Source of the DNA: Spirochaetota bacterium
GTDB lineage: Bacteria > Spirochaetota > UBA4802 > JAKQUI01
Assembly (NCBI GenBank): GCA_029562645.1
Contig: JAKQUI010000006.1
Coordinates: 47,392 to 111,391 of the forward strand
DNA: 64,000 nt
Direction of reading: 5' to 3'
Below the pieces are notes generated by a model, which was given only the letters and a program-made list of their open reading frames with translations, had not been told where the DNA came from and searched no databases. A program made the translations under genes and the position numbers. Shown piece after piece: positions 43,571 through 53,706 of this stretch. Positions within the stretch are counted from its first letter, which is position 1. Every line of letters begins with the position of its first letter.

Positions 43571-46398
43571 ATGCCGGTGCCGTATCACACGATAGCGAGA
43601 CGGAGCTCGACTTCGAGGGAGCGGCCCCGGAGATCGCGGCGGAGGCCGTCGACGGCGTCGATGCGGTGCTTCGCGCGATCGCGGACAACGGTTTCCCGCA
43701 CGACGGACGCTTCGCGCTCATGCGCGATGCGCATCTGCTTCGGCTCGCCTATGCGAACGACAAGATCCTGTCGCTCTCGAACTCCCGCACGCAGATCCTC
43801 GCGCACCAGGTCGAGTCCACGCACCGCATCGTGAACGCGCTCAATCGGCGCTTCCTTCTCGCCGACGAGGTGGGCCTGGGCAAGACCATCGAGGGCGGGC
43901 TCGTCATCAAGGAGCTCATTTTCCGTCACGGCTACCGGCGCATCCTCATCGTGTGCCCGGCGTCGCTCCAGGTGCAGTGGCAAAGCGAGATGCGCACCAA
44001 GTTCAACGAGGAATTCTCCATTGTCGATGGCGCGCGGATGCGCCGATGCGCGCGGGATGCCGCCGCCGGCGGGCCCGGTCCCTGGAGCGCGCTCGAGAAG
44101 GCGATCGTCTCGGTCGATTTCATCAAGAACCGGTCGTTCGCCGACAGCCTCAAGCTCAATCGCTGGGACGCCGTGATCATCGACGAGGCGCACCGCCTGC
44201 GCCGCGATTCCCTGCAAACCACCCAGGCCTATGCGGTGGCCGAGATCCTCTCCGAGCGGACGGAGTGTCTGCTGCTGCTCACCGCGACCCCGTTCCGGGG
44301 AAAGCTCGAGGAGCTGTATTTCCTGGTGCGCCTCATCGATAAAAACTTGCTGGGGCCGTTCCAGTCGTTCTACAACGCCTACTGCCTGGGCGCCGCCGAC
44401 CTTGCGGAGCTGCGCGAGAAGATCGGCACGGTGCTCATCCGGCGCACCAAGAAGGAGATCGGCGGCTTCACGAAGCGCCACGCGCGCACCATCCGCTTCG
44501 AGCTCTACCCGGAGGAGCGGGCGCTCTACGACGCCACCACGCGCTACATCGTCGAGGAGTTCAACCGCGCCGTGCAGGCGGAGAACCGCGCGGTGGGCTT
44601 CGTGATGACCGTCTTCCAGAAGCTGCTGGACTCCTCGTCGTTCGCGCTCATGTGCGCCCTGCGCAAGCGGCGCGCCTACCTGTCCGCGCTCGTGGAGAAG
44701 GGCGACCCGCGCGAGCTCTGCGCCGCCTTTCTGCGCCGGCCCGCGCCGGACGCGGGCGAGGAGGGCGAGGAGGTGCGCGATGACATCTTCGCGGCGGTGC
44801 TGGAGAAGACCGTCGCGGAGGTGCGCGCGGAGATCGCAACCATCGACGGCCTGATCGCGCTGGGCGCCGCCGTTACGCGAAACAAAAAGGGCGACAAGCT
44901 GCGCGACATGATCAAGCGCTCGCGGATGCTGCGCCGCAACAAGGTGCTCATCTTCACGCAGTTCCGCACCACGCAAGAGTATCTCCGTGAGCTGTTGGCC
45001 GACAGCGATGTCGTCGTGTTCCACGGCTCGCTGTCGCGCGACGAAAAGGAGGAGGCGATCCGCGACTTTCGCGAGCGCGCCGACATCCTGGTGTGCACGG
45101 AGGCGGGCGGCGAGGGCCGCAACATGCAGTTCTGCAACATTCTTATCAACTACGACCTGCCGTGGTCGCCCCTGAAGATCGAGCAGCGCATCGGCCGCAT
45201 CCACCGCTTCGGCCAGAAGGACGACGTCTACATCTTCAACTTCTCCACGCGCGACACCGTGGCCGAGCGCGTGCTGGAGGTCCTCACGCGCAAGGTCAAG
45301 CTCTTCGAGGAGTCCATCGGCACGCCCGACGTGCTTCTGGGCGAGATCGAGGAGGAGCTCAATCTGGGGCGCCTCTTCATGGAACTGGTGAGCGGGCGCC
45401 TCACCCGGCGCACGGTGAACCGGGAGATCGACGTCCGCCTGGAGGCCGCGCGCCGGGGCTACGAGAAGCTCTCGGACCTGGTGGTGGCGCGCACCATGGA
45501 CTTCAACTACGACGAGTACTACCGCATCACCCTCAAGGAGCGCAAGTTCTGCAATCGCCGCATCGAGGGGTTCGTGAACCGCGCGCAGGCGCTCGACGCG
45601 CGCGTCCGCGAGATCATCGGTGCGAAGGGGCGGCTCAACCGGCTCTATCCGGTGACCGTGGCCGGAGCCGACGGCGTCCCGGTGCGGCGGATGGGCACCT
45701 TCGACAGCGCCCGCGCGCTCGCGAACGAGGAAATCGAGTTTTTGGCCTTCGGCAATCCCGCGGTGGGGAGCATCGTCGATCACTGCGCGGGCGAATCATT
45801 CGGCGGCCGTTCGGGGACCGTGGTGGTGGAGCACCGCATCCCCTTCATCGCCTTTTACGCGAACTACGCGGTCACCTTCCGCGCGCGCAGCGAGTTTCAG
45901 GAGCTCATTCCCGTGTGCGTGGACGTCTTCGATCTGCTTGCGCGCTGCGATGTGGACGCACTGGCGCGAGAACTGCTCGAGGCGCCGGTTGCGGACGCGC
46001 GGGTGCCGGAGAAGTATCGGAAGTACATCGACCACATGCGCGCGCAGGCGGAGGAGCTCATCGATTGGGCCAATGGCCGGCTGCGAGATCTGGCCGGCGC
46101 GCGCGCCGCCGAGATCCGCGCCGGGATCGGCGGGACGATCGACGCCGAGATCGAAAAGATAGCCGGCGCGCACTCCCGCCGCATCAAGGAGCTCGAGGAA
46201 CAGCTTGAGCGCCAGGTGGGCCAGGAGAAGTGGTTCGACCGCGACATGAAGAGCGCCATCACCCGCACCAAAAACAAGATCGCCGCCGAGCGGACCGAGA
46301 TGCACGACGAGCTCGCGCGCTATCGCGCCTACGGCGCGGTGGGTTTCTCGGCGCGCCTCATCAACGCAGGGGCGGTCCTGTCCACGGCCGTGCGCTAG
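43567..46398 (+). CDS. SNF2/RapA-type helicase
   Basis: 943 residues, GTG start. Superfamily 2 motifs: I LLADEVGLGKTIE, Ia VCPASLQVQW, II IIDEAHRLR, III LLTATPF, V EGRNMQFCNILINYDLP, VI QRIGRIHRFGQ. The C-terminal ~300 residues hold a beta-rich segment, then a coiled coil (RRIKELEEQLERQVGQEKW). This is the architecture of RapA/HepA-like proteins that remodel RNA polymerase or other nucleoprotein complexes. Stand-alone members also occur in defence loci (for example DISARM DrmD), but no methylase, nuclease or phospholipase partner lies beside it. Housekeeping remodelling is the simpler reading. Confidence 0.88.
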   Translation: MNAGAVSHDSETELDFEGAAPEIAAEAVDGVDAVLRAIADNGFPHDGRFALMRDAHLLRLAYANDKILSLSNSRTQILAHQVESTHRIVNALNRRFLLADEVGLGKTIEGGLVIKELIFRHGYRRILIVCPASLQVQWQSEMRTKFNEEFSIVDGARMRRCARDAAAGGPGPWSALEKAIVSVDFIKNRSFADSLKLNRWDAVIIDEAHRLRRDSLQTTQAYAVAEILSERTECLLLLTATPFRGKLEELYFLVRLIDKNLLGPFQSFYNAYCLGAADLAELREKIGTVLIRRTKKEIGGFTKRHARTIRFELYPEERALYDATTRYIVEEFNRAVQAENRAVGFVMTVFQKLLDSSSFALMCALRKRRAYLSALVEKGDPRELCAAFLRRPAPDAGEEGEEVRDDIFAAVLEKTVAEVRAEIATIDGLIALGAAVTRNKKGDKLRDMIKRSRMLRRNKVLIFTQFRTTQEYLRELLADSDVVVFHGSLSRDEKEEAIRDFRERADILVCTEAGGEGRNMQFCNILINYDLPWSPLKIEQRIGRIHRFGQKDDVYIFNFSTRDTVAERVLEVLTRKVKLFEESIGTPDVLLGEIEEELNLGRLFMELVSGRLTRRTVNREIDVRLEAARRGYEKLSDLVVARTMDFNYDEYYRITLKERKFCNRRIEGFVNRAQALDARVREIIGAKGRLNRLYPVTVAGADGVPVRRMGTFDSARALANEEIEFLAFGNPAVGSIVDHCAGESFGGRSGTVVVEHRIPFIAFYANYAVTFRARSEFQELIPVCVDVFDLLARCDVDALARELLEAPVADARVPEKYRKYIDHMRAQAEELIDWANGRLRDLAGARAAEIRAGIGGTIDAEIEKIAGAHSRRIKELEEQLERQVGQEKWFDRDMKSAITRTKNKIAAERTEMHDELARYRAYGAVGFSARLINAGAVLSTAVR

Positions 46399-46503
46399 CC
46401 GCGCCTCCCGTTTTTATCTTGCCAAAACACATGGCCCCGTATACGGTTTGCCCGTGACAGGCCCGGCGGACGTTTCGTGCCGGGTTGTGCGGGGGGGATG
46501 ATG

Positions 46504-48306
46504 ATGCAACGATACCGACATGTGTGGAGCGCCCTTCTGTTCGCGCTCGCAATCGCGCTTGCCGCGGGCTGCTCCGGATCGACCGACGAACCGACGGCGA
46601 ACACCGGCGCCACGCTCGCGAACCACATCGAGCCCGCCCACGCGAACGAGCCGGAGGACGCCGAGGACACCGTCGGCGACGCGCCCGCCGCCGCGCCCGC
46701 GATCGTACGGAAGGCGAAGGCGCCGGCCCGGCCCGACCACTATCGCTGGACCCTCACCTTCGGCGGACGGAAATTCGATTTCGGCCGGTCCGTCGCCGTC
46801 GATTCGGGCGATCACGTCTACCTGCTGGGAAGCTTCGAGGACGTGGTCGATTTCAATCCCGACGCCGAGATCGCCAGCCCGCGCCGCTCGCTCTTCGGCG
46901 ACTCGGTCTTCATCGTAAAGATCACCGCGGAGGGGCGCTACCTCTGGTCCAAGGCGCTCGTCTCGACGACGCGCGGCTTCGTCAAGGGAAATCACATAAC
47001 GGTCGATCCGAGCGACAACGTGTACATCACCGGGAGTTTCGGCGGCGGCATCTACTATGAGGGCATGGTGGACTTCGATCCCGATCCCGAGGCCGACGAT
47101 CTCCACTTCGCCTCGGGGCGCGGGAGCGACGCGTACGTGACCCGGTTCAACGCCGACGGGAGCTACGGCTGGACGCGCACCTGGGGCGGCGCCGACGGCG
47201 GCGCCTGCGGCGGGACCTCGCTGGCGAGCGATCACCACAACAACGTGTACGTGGTGGGATTTTTCAGCGGCGCCGTCGATTTCGGCATCATCGACACGGA
47301 CGGATGCGAGAAGGACAGCTGCGTGAACGTGAAGCGCTCCCAGGGCGCGTTCGACGTATTCGTGACGCGCATCGACAAGGACGGGCGCTACGCCTGGACG
47401 CGCACCTATGGCGGCGGCGCCACGGACGCCGCATATGCGATCGCCGTGGATTCGCGGGACAATGTCTATCTCGGCGGCTTCTTCCAGAGGACGGTCACCT
47501 TCAATCGGGATTGGATCGCCGAGGCGCGCGAGACGGGCGACGCGGACGGGGCCGGCGCGGTCACGCGGCAGGCGGACGCGAAGACCTCGCGCGGCGGTGC
47601 CGACGCATTCATCACCAAGATATACGCGAACGGGGACTATGCCTGGACGCGCCGGATCGGCGGGGAGTATCACGAGGCGGTCCACGCCATCGCGGTCGAT
47701 TCGCGCGATGCCGTGATCGCCGTCGGCAACTTTTTCGGCGCGGTGAACTTCAACGTCGTGAATGATCCCCCCGACATGCATGAGGGAAAGAGCGTGCTCG
47801 ACCTGTTCGTGACCGCGCTCTCCGCGCAGGGCGAGTATCGCTGGACGCGCGTCATCGGCGGCGAGAAGTCGGCGACGGACGATGCCGGAGTTCCGTTATA
47901 CGATCCCGACGCCGATCCGGGCGACGGCTACTGGACGAATGGGTTCTACCCGCGCGCCTTCTACTCGGTGGCGGTGGACTCGCGCGACACGATCTACCTC
48001 GCCGGCGATTTCTGCGAGACGGTCGATTTCGATCCCGGTCCCGGGCGCGATCTGCGCGAGTCCGTGAACCGCGGCTTCGATTCGTTCGTGACCGCGCTCG
48101 CGCCCGACGGCGCCTACCGCTGGACGCGCGCCATCCAGGGTTACGACAACTCGTACTGCACGGGGCTGGCGGTCGACTCCCGCGACAATCTCTATCTTGC
48201 CGGGTATTTCTACGGGCGGCAGAATTTCAACACGGACGGGCGGCGCCCCGATTCACGGGAGTCGGCCGGGAAGAGCGACGCGTTCGTGACCTCGTTCCGG
48301 AAATAA
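46504..48306 (+). CDS. Seven-bladed beta-propeller lipoprotein
   Basis: 600 residues. ATG at 46504 (third of three in-frame Met codons) after GGGGGGG. Lipobox AAGC, then an Asp/Pro/Ala linker to ~80. Seven ~70-residue repeats follow, each with YxWTxxxGG, a variable stretch, AVDSRDNVYLxGxF and VxF (first YRWTLTFGG, last YRWTRAIQG). The number fits a closed seven-bladed propeller similar to SBBP-type repeats. Asp-rich turns (DFNPDAE, DFDPDPE) may bind calcium. Probably a surface-exposed binding protein. Confidence 0.85.
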   Translation: MQRYRHVWSALLFALAIALAAGCSGSTDEPTANTGATLANHIEPAHANEPEDAEDTVGDAPAAAPAIVRKAKAPARPDHYRWTLTFGGRKFDFGRSVAVDSGDHVYLLGSFEDVVDFNPDAEIASPRRSLFGDSVFIVKITAEGRYLWSKALVSTTRGFVKGNHITVDPSDNVYITGSFGGGIYYEGMVDFDPDPEADDLHFASGRGSDAYVTRFNADGSYGWTRTWGGADGGACGGTSLASDHHNNVYVVGFFSGAVDFGIIDTDGCEKDSCVNVKRSQGAFDVFVTRIDKDGRYAWTRTYGGGATDAAYAIAVDSRDNVYLGGFFQRTVTFNRDWIAEARETGDADGAGAVTRQADAKTSRGGADAFITKIYANGDYAWTRRIGGEYHEAVHAIAVDSRDAVIAVGNFFGAVNFNVVNDPPDMHEGKSVLDLFVTALSAQGEYRWTRVIGGEKSATDDAGVPLYDPDADPGDGYWTNGFYPRAFYSVAVDSRDTIYLAGDFCETVDFDPGPGRDLRESVNRGFDSFVTALAPDGAYRWTRAIQGYDNSYCTGLAVDSRDNLYLAGYFYGRQNFNTDGRRPDSRESAGKSDAFVTSFRK

Positions 48307-48342
48307 AATCGGCGCGCCCGTACGCGGGCGACGGTGTGATTC

Positions 48343-49200
48343 ATGGGAAACGATACGCATCCCATCACGGTGAAATTCTGGGGCACCCGCGGCTCCATCC
48401 CCACGCCGGGGAAATACTTCGTGAAATACGGCGGGAACACTCCCTGTGTCGAGGTGCGGTGCGGGGACACCATCCTCATCTTCGACGCCGGGACGGGCAT
48501 GCGCGAGCTGGGCGCCTCGCTGTTGCATGAATTCGCCGGAAGCCCGCGCGAGTATCACATCCTCATCAGCCATACGCACTGGGACCACATCCAGGGCTTC
48601 CCGTTTTTTCACGTGGCCTATCTGCCGGGAAACAAGGTCACCTTTTACGGCGGCAACAGCGTCTCGGCGCTCGAGAACCTGATCTTCGGGCAGATGGACC
48701 GCGAGTACTTCCCCGTGACCCTCTTCGAGCTCTCCGCCGAGGTCACCTTCAAGACCCTTGTGGAGAGTCCCTTCGCCATCAACGACGTGAAGCTGTACTT
48801 TACGCACCAGATCCACCCGGCGCTGTCGCTCGGATTTCGGATCGAGTACCGCGGCCGGGTCGTGGTGTACGCGACCGACAGCGAGATATCCAACGATCCC
48901 GAGATCGAGCGCATCAACGAGCGGAACATCGGGAGCCTCATCAAGGACGCCGACATCCTCATCGCCGACTGCCAGTACACCGCGGAGGAGTACCAGGCGA
49001 AGGTCGGCTGGGGGCACACCTCGATCGACAAGGCCGTGGAGATGAGCAATCGCTATGGCGTAAGGAACCTCTTCGCCTTCCATCACGATCCGCTCCGCAC
49101 CGACGAGCAGCTCGACATCATGATCGACAATGCGCGAAACCTCGTGAAGCCGCCGCTTCGGCTCCACTGCGCGCGGGAGAAAACGACTGTTCGTGTGTAA
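48343..49200 (+). CDS. Metallo-beta-lactamase-fold hydrolase
   Basis: 285 residues, cytoplasmic. FWGTRGSIPTPG at the N-terminus, the metal site SHTHWDHIQG (HxHxDH), a metal-bridging Asp in YATDSE and the late His in WGHTS. This sub-group resembles PhnP-like and cyclic-nucleotide phosphodiesterases; the substrate cannot be fixed. It follows the propeller gene by 36 bp and may share its transcript. All metal ligands appear present. Confidence 0.9.
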   Translation: MGNDTHPITVKFWGTRGSIPTPGKYFVKYGGNTPCVEVRCGDTILIFDAGTGMRELGASLLHEFAGSPREYHILISHTHWDHIQGFPFFHVAYLPGNKVTFYGGNSVSALENLIFGQMDREYFPVTLFELSAEVTFKTLVESPFAINDVKLYFTHQIHPALSLGFRIEYRGRVVVYATDSEISNDPEIERINERNIGSLIKDADILIADCQYTAEEYQAKVGWGHTSIDKAVEMSNRYGVRNLFAFHHDPLRTDEQLDIMIDNARNLVKPPLRLHCAREKTTVRV

Positions 49201-49412
49201 GATGCGGCGCGTGACCGCGCGTGATCGGCATGCGAGGCCGTGAAAAAATTTATACATTCCCCGGCGGCGCGCGTAATATCTATGTGAACGACACTAACGA
49301 TGGGCGCGCGGCCGTTCTCGGGGCCACCGCGGATTGCCGCCGCGCCCCGTTCACTTTTTTCTCTTGATTCTCTCCCGCCGGTGTGCACAATTGCTTCACC
49401 GGGAGGAGACTC

Positions 49413-49985
49413 GTGATCCAGCTCTATCTTGCCATCTTCTTCGTGCTGATCCTCGCGCTTGGCGCGCTCGCGCGCCGTTCCGGAAGCTCCCGGGCGCGCG
49501 CCATCGTGGGGCCGCTCGCCGGCTGTGCGGTGTTTCTGATGTGCCTGGTGGGCTTCGAGCAATACTCCGGGGTGTTTCCCATCCTGGTGTCGGCGGGCAT
49601 TCTCCTGCTCGCGATTGCCGATGTCTACCTTTCGATCGATGAGGCGGACCTGGGGCGGGCCGGGCGATTTTTCGCCCTCTTTGGCAGCATGGCGCTTCTT
49701 GCGGCCTTCGCGCCGCATGTCCCGTTCGGGTGGTGGTGCGCGCCGGCGGGCGCGGCGCTCGTCGCGCTGGGGGTGTGGCGCTATCGTGCGGGGGCGGGCG
49801 GTGTCGCGGCGCGGGCGCGCAGCGCTGCAGCCGTCATGGCGATGTCGCTGTGCGCGCTCGTCGTCGCCGGCACGGCCGCGTATTACTTCTCGTGGGGCGG
49901 GGAATCGGCCTTCCTTGCGTCGCTGGTCGCGTATTTCCTCACCGTCGCGTTCCGCGCGGCCGGCGGCGTTATCGGCGCGAAATAA
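49413..49985 (+). CDS. Multi-helix membrane protein
   Basis: 190 residues, GTG start at 49413 with GGGAGGAG 5 bp upstream. About six membrane helices (LAIFFVLILALGALA; PILVSAGILLLAIADVYLSI; GRFFALFGSMALLAAFAP; AAAVMAMSLCALVVAGTAA). The arrangement and the LLLAIADVYLSI segment loosely recall YhhN/lysoplasmalogenase proteins, but the match is too weak to name. A GC hairpin and T-run near 49320-49365 precede it. Confidence 0.7.
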   Translation: MIQLYLAIFFVLILALGALARRSGSSRARAIVGPLAGCAVFLMCLVGFEQYSGVFPILVSAGILLLAIADVYLSIDEADLGRAGRFFALFGSMALLAAFAPHVPFGWWCAPAGAALVALGVWRYRAGAGGVAARARSAAAVMAMSLCALVVAGTAAYYFSWGGESAFLASLVAYFLTVAFRAAGGVIGAK

Positions 49986-50168
49986 TCATCGAAATGAACT
50001 AGTACGGTATCGCGGGATCCCCTGTTTGCGCGGGTGGTGAACTTGCGTTATTTGCGTGTATTTCGCGAACGACAACTCGACGCATCCGCACACGGCGAAG
50101 CGATCATGATGCGCGCGCGGTGCGAGTCTCTACTGTCGATGCGTTAATCCTGCGGCTGACCGATGGTA

Positions 50169-51116
50169 TTACGCCTTCTTTTTCGCCTTCCAGATGCTCT
50201 TGAAAAACGCCGAGGAAATATTGAAATACGCCGCCAGCGGGAACGAGGCGATGAACGAGAGCACCGCGAGATACGAGATGCTCACGATGTAGCGCAGGAT
50301 GTCGAGATAGTGGAACAGGTCCATCCCGTAGCGCTTGAGCGCGTCGGCCGGGTCGGGCTGCGGGGTGATCTTGTAGATGAGGTCGGTGAAATACGACTTG
50401 AGCGTGAGCGCGTTCATGAGCTTGGGGTAGGCCGCGTTGATCTTCCACTGCACCGCCTTGGTGACGCCCGTCGCGTAGCGGACCAGGAAATAGATCACGA
50501 CCATGCTCAGGAATAATATCGAGAGCGAGATGATGAGATAGATGATGACGTTGAGCCACCGGTGCCGGATGATGTGGCGCAGCTCCGTGAAGATCTCCTT
50601 GACGGAATCGAACTCGCCCACGAGCGGCGGAACGATGGCGAAGACGCAAATGGCCAGCAGGAGACAGGCGAAATTGATGATGAAGATGGGAATGGTGAAT
50701 AGCGCGATGATCAACGGCCCCGCGTAGGGGATCATGGAGATCGACGAGATTCCCACCTCGATCATCACCACTGCGAAAAAAACGATAACCGTCGTGATGG
50801 AGGTCCCGACGATGATGTGCGCCTTCTTGGCCGTCTCCCTGATGGAGGTCCGGGTCACCTTGGTGGCGTCCTCGGGGAACTTGGTGATGCGGTACACGCC
50901 GGCATAGGCCATGAGCAAAAGCGTGAACATGAGGAACATGCCCGCATTCTGGAAGAAGTAATAGAAGAAGCTTCTGTCTTGAACCAGTCCCGAAAACGAG
51001 AGGAAGACAAGGAAGATGAGCAGGCCGATGCCGCTGTAGAGCCAGGTGAGCTTGAAGCTCTTCTTGAAGTTTTCGAGCTTGAAGCTCCTGCCGATCTCGA
51101 GACGCAATACCTTCAT
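50169..51116 (-). CDS. Integral membrane protein
   Basis: 315 residues with about six membrane helices (GIGLLIFLVFLSFSGL; AGMFLMFTLLLMAYAGVY; FFAVVMIEVGISSISMI; IPIFIINFACLLLAICVFA; IIYLIISLSILFLSMVVIYF; YLAVLSFIASFPLAAYF). Not recognised; the general pattern resembles DUF4013-type membrane proteins. ATG at 51116 after AGGGG. No operon partner is obvious; the PilZ gene lies 71 bp upstream on the same strand. Confidence 0.75.
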   Translation of the reverse strand: MKVLRLEIGRSFKLENFKKSFKLTWLYSGIGLLIFLVFLSFSGLVQDRSFFYYFFQNAGMFLMFTLLLMAYAGVYRITKFPEDATKVTRTSIRETAKKAHIIVGTSITTVIVFFAVVMIEVGISSISMIPYAGPLIIALFTIPIFIINFACLLLAICVFAIVPPLVGEFDSVKEIFTELRHIIRHRWLNVIIYLIISLSILFLSMVVIYFLVRYATGVTKAVQWKINAAYPKLMNALTLKSYFTDLIYKITPQPDPADALKRYGMDLFHYLDILRYIVSISYLAVLSFIASFPLAAYFNISSAFFKSIWKAKKKA

Positions 51117-51187
51117 GGGCGACCCCTGCCGCGTGGAATGCACGCACACTGACGGCCGCCGACGAAAAAATCAACAAAAAAACGCCG

Positions 51188-51583
51188 TTACCGCCGGTCC
51201 GCGAACAACGATGCGATCTCGTGCTGGGTCTCGGCGAAACGGATGGCGACGAGCCGGCAGTGCTCGTCCGTGGTCACGGTTCCGTCATGTGCGGCCGGTT
51301 GGGGCTCGCTGCGGACCACCGTCCCGTTGGCGATCAAGAGGACGCGCCGTGCGCCGTCCCCGGACTCGTTGAGCATGGTGAAAAACAGCGATATGGGAAG
51401 GCCCGGAGGGACGGGCGATTCCGACAGCATGGACATGCCGCCGATGCTGATGTCGATGATGGTGCCAAAGCCGCGCGCGGGCGCCGGGCTTTCGTCGCCA
51501 ATCCTGTCGGGATCCCCGCTGAAATAGTGGAACTCGACCTGCAGGGGGATGTCATGTCGCTGGTGCTGTCGCTGTTCTTGCAT
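51188..51583 (-). CDS. PilZ-domain c-di-GMP receptor
   Basis: 131 residues. Start at 51583 after GGAGG. A PilZ domain with the two c-di-GMP-binding motifs: RQHQR (RxxxR) near the N-terminus and DISIGG (D/NxSxxG) near residue 50. Small stand-alone PilZ proteins relay c-di-GMP to motility, adhesion or secretion machinery. No diguanylate cyclase is encoded in the window. Confidence 0.9.
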   Translation of the reverse strand: MQEQRQHQRHDIPLQVEFHYFSGDPDRIGDESPAPARGFGTIIDISIGGMSMLSESPVPPGLPISLFFTMLNESGDGARRVLLIANGTVVRSEPQPAAHDGTVTTDEHCRLVAIRFAETQHEIASLFADRR

Positions 51584-51723
51584 GGGCGTCCTCCGGTGTC
51601 CAGCGCCGGCCTGCCGGCCGATCACGCTACCATGGGCCGCGCGCGGTTTCAAGAAATAAAATATTTTTCATTGCATTTTACCCGGCCACATGCGGTGCTC
51701 TGTATGAGGATATCGAGAACGCC

Positions 51724-53682
51724 GTGTTTCCCAAGACCCTCGTACTGATCATCGGTGCCGCGATCATCTGCGCGGCGCGACCCGACGCAGCCGCCGGCTC
51801 GCCGGCGATCGTCATGGACGCGCGGACGGATCGTGCCGTCGTGGGCGCCCATCTCGAGATCCTCGAAGACCCCCACCGCGCCCTCTCGTTCGAAGACGTC
51901 CGCCGCCCCGAGCACGACCGCCGCTTCCGCCCCGCGCCCGGCGAGGCGGCGAATTTCGGATACGTGTCGTCGGCCTTCTGGGCGCGCTTTCGCGTTGAGG
52001 ACGCCGCGCCAGTACCGGGCGAGCTCTACCTCGAGATGGTCTACACGCACCTCGACCGGGTCACGCTCCATCTGCCCCGCCCGGACGGGTCCGGCGCCGT
52101 CAAGCGGGGCGGCGATCTCGTACCCTACCGCGACCGCGAGGTGAAATATCGCAATACGGTGTTCATCCTTCCCCCCGAGCGGGGGCCGCGGACGCTGTAC
52201 GTGCATGTCGACACCGAAAGCTCCATGCAGCTTGCGATGAACCTGTGGCGGCCCCGCGCCTTCGCGGAGTCCATCAAGCGCGAGCAGTACGTGTTCGGCC
52301 TGTTCTACGGGATAATGCTGGTCATGGCGGTGTACAACCTGTTCCTCTTCCTGTTCGTGCGCGACATCAACTATCTCTATTACGTGCTGTACGTCGTCGC
52401 CTACGCCTTGGTTCAGATATCGTACAACGGGATCGGCTACGAGTATCTCTGGCCCGACCAGGTCTGGTGGAACAACCGCACCAACCCGTTCTTCATCGGC
52501 TTCTCGTCGATGTGCATCATCCAGTTCGCCCGGAGCTTCCTGGGGACGCGGGCGAACGCGCCGCTGATCGACGTCGTGCTGCGGGTGTCGCTGGGCCTCG
52601 CCGCGGCGGTGTCGGTCCTGTCGCTCGCGGGAGGATACCAGGCGAGCATGAAGGCGGGGCTGGCGCTCATGCTCGTCGAGACCGTCATCATTTTCGTGGC
52701 GGCCCTCATGGGGGTGGCGAAGCGCTATCGCCCGGCGAGGTATTTCCTTGTCGCCTGGACCACCTTCCTGTTCGGGATCGCGGCGATGGCGCTCAAGACC
52801 CTGGGGGCGCTTCCCGACACCTTTATCACCAATTACTCGATCCAGATCGGCTCCGCGCTCGAGACGGTGCTCCTCTCGGTCGCGCTCGCGGACCGGATCA
52901 ACACCCTGCGGGACGAAAACGAGAAGCTGAGCGTGCTGCACAAGGAACTGGAGATCGCGCGCCGCATCCAGCGCTCGATCCTTCCGGAGCATGCCCCGCA
53001 GATGCCGGAGCTGGACATCCAGGTGCGCTATCTCCCCATGGAGTCGGTGGGGGGCGATTTCTACGATTTCCACGTGATCGATCGCGAGCGCTTCGGGGTG
53101 ATCATCGCCGATGTCTCGGGCCACGGGGTCCCCGCGGCGCTCATCGCCGCGATGCTCAAGGTCGCCTTTTCCATGCAACGGGACACGGCGGACGACCCGG
53201 CGGCGCTGCTGACTTCGCTCAACGCGACCCTGGCCGGGAAGTTCAGCCGGCAGTTCATCACCGCCAACTATTCGTACCTCGACCTCTCGCGCAACGTCCT
53301 CGCGAGCTCGAGCGCCGGGCACTTCCCGGTCCTCGTGATCCGCCGTCGCGACGGGCATGTCCACACGTTCGAACCCCGCGGGCGCATGATGGGGTTCGTG
53401 CCGGAGATCAACGCCGGGACCGCGGAGATCGCCGTGGGGCCCGGCGACCGGATCATGCTGTACACCGACGGCGTCATCGAGCTGCGCAATCGCGCGGGCG
53501 AGCTCTTCGGGAGCGAGCGCCTCGTCGCGCTGACCCGCGAGCTGTCGTCGGCCGACGCGGCCGGGTTCGCCGACGCCGTCATCGACCGACTGACCCGGTG
53601 GCGGCCGGCGGGGGGGAGTTTCGAGGACGATATCACCCTCATTGTTATTGACATCCTGGACGGCTCCCGGAAGCGTGAGTAG
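51724..53682 (+). CDS. 7TMR-DISM PP2C-type phosphatase
   Basis: 652 residues, GTG start at 51724. Signal peptide; DISMED2-type extracellular domain (~40-185; ANFGYVSSAFWARFRV, LYLEMVYTHLDRVTLHLP); seven membrane helices (~190-395); a short coiled-coil linker; and a SpoIIE-type PP2C domain (~430-650) with metal-binding Asp in VGGDFYD, ADVSGHG, YTDGVIE and EDDITLI. All four acidic motifs are intact, so it should be an active Ser/Thr phosphatase controlled by an outside ligand. The kinase-phosphatase gene starts 24 bp downstream. Substrates of such domains are usually phosphorylated STAS proteins, like the one at 17343. Confidence 0.93.
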   Translation: MFPKTLVLIIGAAIICAARPDAAAGSPAIVMDARTDRAVVGAHLEILEDPHRALSFEDVRRPEHDRRFRPAPGEAANFGYVSSAFWARFRVEDAAPVPGELYLEMVYTHLDRVTLHLPRPDGSGAVKRGGDLVPYRDREVKYRNTVFILPPERGPRTLYVHVDTESSMQLAMNLWRPRAFAESIKREQYVFGLFYGIMLVMAVYNLFLFLFVRDINYLYYVLYVVAYALVQISYNGIGYEYLWPDQVWWNNRTNPFFIGFSSMCIIQFARSFLGTRANAPLIDVVLRVSLGLAAAVSVLSLAGGYQASMKAGLALMLVETVIIFVAALMGVAKRYRPARYFLVAWTTFLFGIAAMALKTLGALPDTFITNYSIQIGSALETVLLSVALADRINTLRDENEKLSVLHKELEIARRIQRSILPEHAPQMPELDIQVRYLPMESVGGDFYDFHVIDRERFGVIIADVSGHGVPAALIAAMLKVAFSMQRDTADDPAALLTSLNATLAGKFSRQFITANYSYLDLSRNVLASSSAGHFPVLVIRRRDGHVHTFEPRGRMMGFVPEINAGTAEIAVGPGDRIMLYTDGVIELRNRAGELFGSERLVALTRELSSADAAGFADAVIDRLTRWRPAGGSFEDDITLIVIDILDGSRKRE

Positions 53683-53706
53683 GGGCGGCCGTCCGCCTGG
53701 CGCGTC

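Noticed and set aside
43585..45783. Minus-strand open frame of 732 codons
   Set aside because: It is antisense to the helicase motifs.
43567..46398. SNF2 helicase as part of a DISARM-type defence locus
   Set aside because: No methyltransferase, DUF1998 or phospholipase partner is adjacent; the architecture fits a RapA-like remodeller.
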